A stretch of 12,795 bases of DNA from an uncultured Rhizobiaceae group bacterium. Lineage in GTDB: Bacteria > Pseudomonadota > Alphaproteobacteria > Rhizobiales > Rhizobiaceae. How positions within the stretch are numbered: the first letter of the stretch is position 1; every line of letters begins with the position of its first letter. The DNA is taken from assembly GCA_937923355.1 (NCBI GenBank), contig CALAIO010000143.1, positions 1 to 12,795 on the forward strand. Direction: 5' to 3'. Shown piece after piece: positions 7,667 to 12,795 of the stretch. A model generated the notes under the pieces. That model ran no database searches. It saw nothing but the letters and a program-made list of their open reading frames with translations, and was not told the DNA's origin. The translations under genes were made by a program, and so were the position numbers.

Positions 7667-7727
7667 TTGCAAAAATGTTGCAAACAAATTTTGGTTAAAA
7701 TCAGCAACATTTGTTGATACTCGTCAA
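7667..7727. promoter_or_regulatory. Nested inverted and direct repeats upstream of the RND operon
   Basis: The divergent 254-nt gap between the exporter operon and the protease gene holds several symmetric elements. AAATGTTGC (7673-7681) pairs with GCAACATTT (7704-7712), enclosing a shorter dyad ATTTT-GGTT-AAAAT (7688-7701). CAACA-TT-TGTTG (7705-7716) is itself palindromic. TTGCAAA occurs twice, at 7667 and 7678, exactly 11 bp apart, about one helical turn. On the minus strand a -35-like TTGACG (7722-7727) puts the CAACATTTGTTG palindrome in its spacer, but the -10 at the right distance (CTGATT) is weak. I read this as a probable operator/promoter for the exporter operon. The rest of the gap (7728-7872) shows nothing clear beyond an AT-rich leader. 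Confidence 0.4.
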
Positions 7728-7872
7728 ATACTATCGAAAAATTGAACTCACGATCTCATAATAAGCTTGTACACATGCCATACATAGTAGAGATTTGAAA
7801 CGAATCTAAGCCCCAAAATGAACATCATTACAGGCGATGCGTACGCAATCAAATGAATGATAAAAGGCAATC

Positions 7873-9264
7873 ATGGAAATGAAGCTCATCGCCCTAAGTA
7901 CTTGGAAATTTAATATGAATAAGAATCAGTCGGTAAAATACCTAATGCTGATGGTTGCTCTTTTTGCTTTTGTCATTAATCCTTTCGTTACCAGCGCCCA
8001 CGCACAGCGCGGACTACCACTTGTTAGAGACGCGGAAATTGAAGCACTTATACAAGATTACACTGCGCCAATCTTCAAGGTTGCAGGCTTGAACAGAGGT
8101 GGCGTTGAAGTCTTTTTGCTTAATCGCACTGAATTTAATGCCTTTGTCACCGGAACGAGAATGTTCATTAATACCGGCGCAATTATGCAAGCAGAAACTC
8201 CAAACGAAATTATCGGTGTATTTGCTCACGAAACAGGCCACATTGTAGGCGGGCATTTGGTCCGTTTACGTGACCGTCTGGAAAAAGCAAAAATCTTGTC
8301 AGTACTTGGATTGCTTGCAGGTGCAGGCGCAGCGGCTGCTGGTTCTACAGAAGGTGGTGCTGCCATTATTGCCGGGTCAGCGGCTGTTGGACAAAGAAGC
8401 TTGCTTGCATATCAACGAGAAGAAGAACTGGCAGCGGACCGAGCAGGCGTAACGCTTTTAAACAAAACAGGCCAATCCAGTAAGGGCATGATTAAAACAT
8501 TTCAAAGGCTTGGCAAAAACCCACTATTTAGCAGCGGCCGACTAGACCAATACGCAATTAGTCACCCTGTGCCACGGGACCGTATTGCTCTCTTAAGCAA
8601 TGTTGCACAAAAAAGCCCTCACTTTAACAAAAAAGATAGCGCTAGCCTTCAACTAAGACACGATCTGGCAAGAGCAAAGATTGCAGCATATGCAGGTGGC
8701 GCCAGTCTTGTGCGAAACATTTTCAGAAAAAACTTAAACGGAACCGCAGGCACCTACGGCATCGCTATCTCGCACTTTCTAAATGGTGTCCCTCGCCGCG
8801 GCTTACCCATGATTGACAAACTAATCAAGAAAATGCCGAAGAACCCATATTTTCATGAAATGAAGGGCGAAATGCTTTTACGCTCAGGCAAAGCTTCCCA
8901 AGCAGCAGTCTCATTTCAAAAAGCCGTAAATCTGGATAAACGCCAAAACGGACTATTAAGAATTCAACTTGGCCACGCACTACTTGAAACAAAGAGCAAG
9001 AAAAACTTGGCTGCTGCAATCAAGACATTGAAGCAAGGCACTAGCCGAGACCCCTATTCTGCAGCGGGCTATGGTTATCTGGCACGCGCTTACGGCGTTA
9101 ATGGACAACAAACCCTCGCGCTTGCCGCAACTGCAGAAGCACGTTTTCTTCAAGGTAATATAAAAGATGCAAAACAATTTGCACTTCGCGCTCAACCTCA
9201 ATTAAAAAAGGGTTCACCGCAATGGTTGAGACTTCAGGATATAATAGAATTTGGGCCTAGATAA
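7873..9264 (+). CDS. M48 family metalloprotease with TPR repeats (BepA-like)
   Basis: A periplasmic zinc protease of the BepA/YfgC type, which in E. coli clears stalled outer-membrane proteins and LPS-assembly intermediates. The catalytic motif is FAHETGHIVGGH (His119, Glu120, His123), with the third zinc ligand in REEELAADRAG (Glu185, then Asp189). A glycine/alanine-rich hydrophobic patch (141-176) lies between, as in relatives. The C-terminal part (about 290-460) is helical and TPR-like, with repeats such as NPYFHEMKGEMLLRSGKASQAAVSFQKAVNLD split over 325-356. Two starts compete. The ATG at 7873 has AAAAGG at good spacing but gives a long pre-signal stretch. The ATG at 7915 (residue 15) has a weaker ribosome site but a conventional signal peptide ending SAHAQ. 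Secretion is expected either way. The dsbA-like gene overlaps its stop by one base. Confidence 0.92.
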   Translation: MEMKLIALSTWKFNMNKNQSVKYLMLMVALFAFVINPFVTSAHAQRGLPLVRDAEIEALIQDYTAPIFKVAGLNRGGVEVFLLNRTEFNAFVTGTRMFINTGAIMQAETPNEIIGVFAHETGHIVGGHLVRLRDRLEKAKILSVLGLLAGAGAAAAGSTEGGAAIIAGSAAVGQRSLLAYQREEELAADRAGVTLLNKTGQSSKGMIKTFQRLGKNPLFSSGRLDQYAISHPVPRDRIALLSNVAQKSPHFNKKDSASLQLRHDLARAKIAAYAGGASLVRNIFRKNLNGTAGTYGIAISHFLNGVPRRGLPMIDKLIKKMPKNPYFHEMKGEMLLRSGKASQAAVSFQKAVNLDKRQNGLLRIQLGHALLETKSKKNLAAAIKTLKQGTSRDPYSAAGYGYLARAYGVNGQQTLALAATAEARFLQGNIKDAKQFALRAQPQLKKGSPQWLRLQDIIEFGPR

Positions 9265-10007
9265 TGATTAATACATTTAACTTCACAAAATCTGCCACTT
9301 TATTTCTGGCAGGTTTTCTTTTGTGCTCTCCCTTACAAGCGCAAGAAACGTTGGATAAAGCCGAAATTGGCAAAATTATCCGCGAATATCTGCTTGAAAA
9401 CCCTGAACTCATGATCGAGGTGCAACAAGCACTGGAAGCAAAACAACAAAGTCAGCTCGCTGTAACACAACAGGAAATTATATCTTCTCAAAAAGACAAG
9501 ATATTCTCATCAAACTATCAGATCGAAATAGGCAATCCTGATGCTGAAATCACAATTGTAGAATTTTTCGATTATAATTGCGGCTTTTGTCAAAGAGCAT
9601 TAACCGACATGGAGATCATGCTTCAGTCAAACAACAAGCTGAAATTTGTTTTAAAAGAGTTTCCTGTGCTTGGTGAAGCATCTATTGAGGCAACACGCGT
9701 TAGCATGGCAATTGCAAAACTATTGCCAGAAAAACATGCAGAGTTTCATACCGAATTGTTAAGCCTGCCAGGTCAAAAAAACGGCGAGAGAGCAATGCAG
9801 CTTGCGATAAAAATGGGCGCAAAGCAGGATGAAGTTTTAGCCGAGATGGAAAACCCTGCAATCATTGAAACCATTCAGGAAACCTACGAATTGGCAAACA
9901 GTCTTGGAATAACTGGCACACCTTCATATGTTGTTGGAAATGAAGTTGTGTTCGGCGCTGTTGGTCATGATCAATTGGAAAACAAGATAAAAAGTTTGGC
10001 TGAATAA
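9264..10007 (+). CDS. DsbA family thiol oxidoreductase (ScsC/Com1-like)
   Basis: A periplasmic thioredoxin-fold protein of 247 residues that oxidises or isomerises disulfides. Residues 1-26 are a signal peptide with a likely cut at LQA-QE. Next is an N-terminal helical segment, IGKIIREYLLENPELMIEVQQAL (36-58), like the ScsC N-terminal domain that drives oligomerisation, then a charged helix to about 80. The redox site is NCGFC (Cys106 and Cys109) after the strand ITIVEFFDY, and the cis-proline loop is ITGTPSYVVG (Pro220), so both key parts are present. It overlaps the protease gene by one base (TAATG), so the two are translationally coupled, fitting a shared job in envelope protein quality control. 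A terminator-like hairpin follows. Whether it acts mainly as oxidase or isomerase is not visible. Confidence 0.93.
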   Translation: MINTFNFTKSATLFLAGFLLCSPLQAQETLDKAEIGKIIREYLLENPELMIEVQQALEAKQQSQLAVTQQEIISSQKDKIFSSNYQIEIGNPDAEITIVEFFDYNCGFCQRALTDMEIMLQSNNKLKFVLKEFPVLGEASIEATRVSMAIAKLLPEKHAEFHTELLSLPGQKNGERAMQLAIKMGAKQDEVLAEMENPAIIETIQETYELANSLGITGTPSYVVGNEVVFGAVGHDQLENKIKSLAE

Positions 10008-10025
10008 AACATCAGACTGTCCACA

Positions 10026-10055
10026 CAAGGCAATACAATTGCCTTGAAGCCTTTT
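10026..10055 (+). terminator. Probable intrinsic terminator after the DsbA-like gene
   Basis: CAAGGCAAT (10026-10034) and ATTGCCTTG (10038-10046) form a perfect 9-bp stem with a 3-nt loop, 19 nt after the stop codon. A short run of four T's follows only after five more bases, so the U-tract is weak. It would end the protease-DsbA transcript before accB. Confidence 0.55.
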
Positions 10056-10080
10056 CACTAAACGAATCTATGTGTATAAG
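10052..10080 (+). promoter_or_regulatory. Candidate promoter for accBC-aat
   Basis: A -10-like TATAAG (10075-10080, five of six consensus bases) lies 17 nt after a -35-like TTTTCA (10052-10057, four of six). It sits just past the hairpin that ends the upstream transcript and about 40-50 nt before the accB start, where a promoter is needed if that hairpin works. It was found by eye only. Confidence 0.35.
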
Positions 10081-10128
10081 CACAAAAGTAATTATCAATA
10101 ACCTACGTCAAAGGGCATGTCGAAGATC

Positions 10129-10593
10129 ATGGCAGCAAAAAAAACAACAATCGATCAAGGACTTATCAAAGACCTCGCACATCTTTTAACCGAGACAGAC
10201 CTGTCTGAAATTGAAGTTGAACAGGACGATTTTCGTGTTCGCTTATCAAGACAATCTTCTGCAGCCCCGATTCAGGTTCATGCTCCAGTTGCTCAGCCTG
10301 TATCTGCACCCGCTCCTGCTGCGGCGCCTGCGGAAACATCTTCACCAGCTGCGGCTGCCGCAGGCAATGTTCCTTCACCAATGGTTGGTACAGCCTATCT
10401 TGCACCCGCTCCTGGCGCTGACCCGTTTATTAAAATTGGTGACAGTGTAAAAGAAGGTGAAACGGTTATCATTGTTGAAGCAATGAAAACGATGAACCAA
10501 ATTGCAGCGCCAAAAAGCGGCAAGGTTACAGCGATACTGGTTGAAGACGGCCAACCAGTCGAATTCGGCGAACAACTTCTAATGATCGAATAA
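10129..10593 (+). CDS. accB: Acetyl-CoA carboxylase biotin carboxyl carrier protein
   Basis: Carries the biotin that shuttles carboxyl groups from biotin carboxylase to the carboxyltransferase in the first step of fatty-acid synthesis. It has 154 residues from the ATG at 10129 (MAAKKT...), which fits the start of rhizobial AccB proteins as I recall them. An in-frame ATG 12 nt upstream (10117) has its AAAGGG only one base away, too close for a good ribosome site. An N-terminal helical domain with [22 protein letters not shown] is followed by a Pro/Ala-rich flexible linker (about 46-78) and the biotinyl domain. The biotin-accepting lysine is in EAMKTM (Lys120 from this start), and the [12 protein letters not shown] loop matches the protruding thumb of AccB. 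accC starts 11 nt downstream. Confidence 0.96.
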   Translation: MAAKKTTIDQGLIKDLAHLLTETDLSEIEVEQDDFRVRLSRQSSAAPIQVHAPVAQPVSAPAPAAAPAETSSPAAAAAGNVPSPMVGTAYLAPAPGADPFIKIGDSVKEGETVIIVEAMKTMNQIAAPKSGKVTAILVEDGQPVEFGEQLLMIE

Positions 10594-10604
10594 GGTAAGA
10601 GCCT

Positions 10605-11951
10605 ATGTTCAACAAGGTTCTAATTGCTAATCGCGGCGAAATTGCTTTACGCATTTTGCGCGCATGTAAAGAATTAGGCATCCAAACGGTTGCAGTTCAC
10701 TCAACAGCAGACGCCAATGCCATGCACGTTAAACTGGCAGATGAAAGCGTTTGTATTGGCCCGCCCGCATCACGTGATAGCTATCTCAATGTACATGAGA
10801 TCATGGCTGCGTGCGAAATTACTGGCGCAGATGCTATTCACCCTGGTTATGGATTTTTATCAGAAAACGCGAAATTTGCTGATATTTTGGAAGCACATAA
10901 CATTACATTCATCGGCCCATCTGCCGATCATATCCGTGTTATGGGCGACAAAATTGAAGCCAAGAAAACCGCAAAGCGTCTGGGCATTCCTGTTGTTCCA
11001 GGTTCTGACGGCGAAGTGCGTGAAAACGATGAAGCGATGCGGGTAGCATCGGAAATTGGCTATCCGGTTATCATCAAAGCTGCTGCTGGCGGCGGTGGCC
11101 GTGGTATGAAGGTTGTTAATTCTGAAAAAGAAATGAAACAAGCGCTTCAAACGACCAGAAGTGAAGCAGGCGCTGCTTTTGGGGATGACGCAGTTTATAT
11201 CGAAAAGTTCTTAGGCAAACCACGCCATATTGAAATTCAGGTCATGGGTGATGGCAAAGGTGGCGGTATACATTTGTGGGAGCGTGATTGTTCTTTGCAA
11301 AGACGCCACCAAAAAGTCTGGGAAGAAGCCGTATCCCCTGCCCTTGATGATGCAGCTCGCAAAAACATTGGCGATATATGTGCCAACGCAATTCAAGGCT
11401 TAGGCTATTCTGGTGCAGGAACAATCGAGTTTCTTTATGAAGACGGTGAGTTTTATTTCATTGAGATGAACACCCGCCTGCAGGTTGAGCATCCAGTAAC
11501 GGAAATGATCACACGCATTGATCTTGTAAATGAACAACTTCAAGTCGCATCAGGTCAAGGCATGTCTGTAACGCAAGATGATGTTATTTTGACAGGTCAC
11601 GCGATTGAGTGTCGTATCAATGCTGAGCATCCATCAACATTCGTACCATCACCTGGTGAAATAACCTATTATCACCCTCCTGGTGGTTTAGGTGTGCGTG
11701 TCGATTCTGGTGTATATCAGGGCTATAAAATCCCTCCACATTACGACAGCCTTATCGGCAAATTGATTGTGCATGCAAGAACACGTGAAGAGTGTCTTCG
11801 CCGCTTGAGCCGTGCGCTGGATGAATTCGTTATTGAAGGTATTGAAACAACAATACCCCTGTTCCGTGATCTTGTTTCAAATGCAGATATGCAAACAGGT
11901 GATTACGACATTCACTGGCTGGAAAAATACCTAGCAGCTCAAAACGCTTAA
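10605..11951 (+). CDS. accC: Acetyl-CoA carboxylase biotin carboxylase subunit
   Basis: ATP-grasp enzyme that carboxylates the biotin on AccB using bicarbonate and ATP. At 448 residues it matches the bacterial norm of about 450. The N-terminal domain begins [16 protein letters not shown] and includes [12 protein letters not shown] (79-90). The ATP-grasp domain has Lys116, [15 protein letters not shown] (156-170, nucleotide lid with Lys158) and [15 protein letters not shown]. Catalytic residues are seen in [32 protein letters not shown] (Glu275, Glu287) and [11 protein letters not shown] (Arg291, Glu295). The C-terminal domain ends with the usual [12 protein letters not shown] and ETTIPL segments. 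It lies 11 nt after accB, the standard accBC operon. All residues I checked are intact. Confidence 0.97.
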   Translation: MFNKVLIANRGEIALRILRACKELGIQTVAVHSTADANAMHVKLADESVCIGPPASRDSYLNVHEIMAACEITGADAIHPGYGFLSENAKFADILEAHNITFIGPSADHIRVMGDKIEAKKTAKRLGIPVVPGSDGEVRENDEAMRVASEIGYPVIIKAAAGGGGRGMKVVNSEKEMKQALQTTRSEAGAAFGDDAVYIEKFLGKPRHIEIQVMGDGKGGGIHLWERDCSLQRRHQKVWEEAVSPALDDAARKNIGDICANAIQGLGYSGAGTIEFLYEDGEFYFIEMNTRLQVEHPVTEMITRIDLVNEQLQVASGQGMSVTQDDVILTGHAIECRINAEHPSTFVPSPGEITYYHPPGGLGVRVDSGVYQGYKIPPHYDSLIGKLIVHARTREECLRRLSRALDEFVIEGIETTIPLFRDLVSNADMQTGDYDIHWLEKYLAAQNA

Positions 11952-11963
11952 ACGATTTTAGTT

Positions 11964-12650
11964 ATGTCAGATGATGATGACATACTCATGGAAATAACAC
12001 CGCAAGTTTTGTTAAGGGCATATGCTTGCGGTATTTTTCCCATGGCAGAAACTGCTAATGATCCAAATCTATTCTGGGTAGAACCAGATATGCGTGGCAT
12101 CTTGCCGTTGGATGAGTTTCACATTCCAAGAAGCCTTAAAAAAACAATGCGCAACACAACCATGAAAGTGTTCATGGACAGGGATTTTAAAACAGTTATC
12201 AACGCATGTTCGCAAACTGATAGCATCAGAAAAGAAACCTGGATAAACCCAAAAATAAAAGAGCTCTATTGCGCGCTGCATGAGATGGGTCACGCTAATA
12301 GCGTGGAAGTTTACGACGACGATCAATTGGTTGGTGGGCTTTATGGCGTTAGACTGGGCAAGGCATTCTTTGGCGAAAGCATGTTTTCACGAAAGACCGA
12401 CGCTTCCAAAATAGCCCTCGTGCATCTTGTGGCACTTATGAAAAAAACAGAATTTATTTTGTTGGATACTCAATTCACAACTAAACACCTAGAGCGCTTT
12501 GGCGTCATCGAAGTGCCAAAGGATGAATATCAGTTTATGTTGGAAGAAGCACTAATTGGCGAAAGCACATTCGATCTGACCGGCTATCAATTGGTGGATG
12601 GCGGCGCGATGTCAGACTCTTGTTTGCAATCATTTAGCCAAATATCATAG
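11964..12650 (+). CDS. aat: Leucyl/phenylalanyl-tRNA-protein transferase
   Basis: Transfers Leu or Phe from its tRNA to proteins with N-terminal Arg or Lys, marking them for ClpS/ClpAP degradation (N-degron pathway). At 228 residues it fits the family. Features in order are the substrate-entry segment [60 protein letters not shown], the core [34 protein letters not shown], and [15 protein letters not shown], whose Asp and Gln match the E. coli catalytic pair. GHANSVE has Asn where GHAHSVE is usual in relatives I recall. The start is uncertain: neither the ATG at 11964 nor that at 11988 has a good ribosome site, but translation may couple to accC 12 nt upstream. Its last 64 nt, including the stop, run antisense through the DUF2155 gene. 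Confidence 0.95.
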   Translation: MSDDDDILMEITPQVLLRAYACGIFPMAETANDPNLFWVEPDMRGILPLDEFHIPRSLKKTMRNTTMKVFMDRDFKTVINACSQTDSIRKETWINPKIKELYCALHEMGHANSVEVYDDDQLVGGLYGVRLGKAFFGESMFSRKTDASKIALVHLVALMKKTEFILLDTQFTTKHLERFGVIEVPKDEYQFMLEEALIGESTFDLTGYQLVDGGAMSDSCLQSFSQIS

Positions 12651-12795
12651 ATCGAATGTTCAACCGCATTTAGCCCGGGACTGTCAGCAAACATCCAGCC
12701 TGTAAAAATACGGCGAATTTTTCTGTCTAGCGTAATCTCGTCAACTTCCAGAAAGCTGGTTGTCTTTGGCGTTTCTGTAACTGGTCTTGAATAAC
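12587..12795 (-). CDS. DUF2155 domain-containing protein (5' partial)
   Basis: Read on the minus strand, a frame open from the window's right edge ends in TGA at 12587-12589 and encodes 68 visible residues starting [10 protein letters not shown]. The segment [22 protein letters not shown] followed by [10 protein letters not shown] (split over about 26-57) matches the conserved core of DUF2155, a small alphaproteobacterial exported protein family, with its W-M-F-x-x-S-P-G and D-x-W-L-x-x-C-K pattern. Only the C-terminal half is inside the window, so the signal peptide expected for this family cannot be checked. The gene converges on aat and overlaps it by 64 bp, the overlap covering the DIWLNDCK end of the domain plus an 11-residue tail. 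Function is unknown. Confidence 0.85.
   Translation of the reverse strand, partial: YSRPVTETPKTTSFLEVDEITLDRKIRRIFTGWMFADSPGLNAVEHSIYDIWLNDCKQESDIAPPSTN

Noticed and set aside
9315..9330. Possible lipoprotein lipobox (FLLC) in the DsbA-like protein
   Set aside because: The residue before the cysteine is Leu rather than Gly, Ala or Ser, and a normal signal-peptidase I site (LQA-Q) follows a few residues later.
10211..10450. Overlapping open frames on both strands in accB (10166-10405 minus and 10211-10450 plus)
   Set aside because: They arise from the repetitive Pro/Ala codons of the AccB linker read in other frames; the accB frame has unmistakable biotinyl-domain motifs.
12651..12795. Right end as a non-coding tail
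   Set aside because: The minus strand encodes a clear DUF2155 core through this whole stretch, so it is a partial gene and not empty.
1..12795. Search for mobile elements, CRISPR repeats, toxin-antitoxin or defence genes
   Set aside because: No transposase, integrase, repeat-spacer pattern, tRNA-linked attachment site or small paired genes were seen; gene order and composition look uniform and chromosomal.

Overview
The window looks like ordinary chromosome from an alphaproteobacterium, most likely a Hyphomicrobiales (Rhizobiales) relative with fairly low GC (low forties by eye, not counted). The strongest taxonomic clue is the right half. There a BepA-like M48 protease, a DsbA/ScsC-like thiol oxidoreductase, accB, accC, aat and a convergent DUF2155 gene follow one another, an order I recall from rhizobial genomes. 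Both window edges cut genes: an Lrp/AsnC regulator on the left and the DUF2155 gene on the right. I see no tRNA, rRNA, CRISPR array, insertion sequence, integrase or phage gene.

Layout. (1) Positions 1-1445, + strand: the Lrp/AsnC regulator overlaps by ATGA with a membrane-anchored or secreted alpha/beta hydrolase. (2) 1442-2620, - strand: an MFS transporter whose stop codon interlocks with that of the hydrolase. (3) 2621-2765: a divergent control region holding a 13-bp-arm perfect inverted repeat, the best regulatory signal in the window. (4) 2766-4384, + strand: a two-gene operon of a ring-cleaving (VOC) dioxygenase and a nitroreductase, the same pair of activities as MhqO and MhqN of Bacillus subtilis quinone/electrophile detoxification. 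(5) 4381-7618, - strand: a tightly packed operon of a large RND/MMPL-type exporter, a small secreted beta-rich protein and a DUF1330 protein. (6) 7619-7872: a second divergent control region with nested inverted repeats. (7) 7873-10007, + strand: the periplasmic protease and the DsbA-family protein, closed by a hairpin terminator. (8) 10047-12650, + strand: a candidate promoter, then accB-accC (biotin carboxyl carrier and biotin carboxylase of acetyl-CoA carboxylase) and aat (leucyl/phenylalanyl-tRNA-protein transferase, N-degron pathway). (9) 12587-12795, - strand: the end of the DUF2155 gene, overlapping aat antisense by 64 bp.

How the parts work together. The left half reads as a small chemical-stress and transport region: an aromatic/quinone-handling operon opposite an MFS pump with a shared operator, next to an RND exporter with its own secreted partner. 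The right half is envelope quality control (protease plus disulfide enzyme) followed by core fatty-acid synthesis and protein turnover. I found no convincing new defence or mobile system. The points most worth a second look are the operator at 2716-2746, the exporter/secreted-protein pair, the dyads at 7667-7716, the interlocked convergent stops and the aat/DUF2155 antisense overlap.
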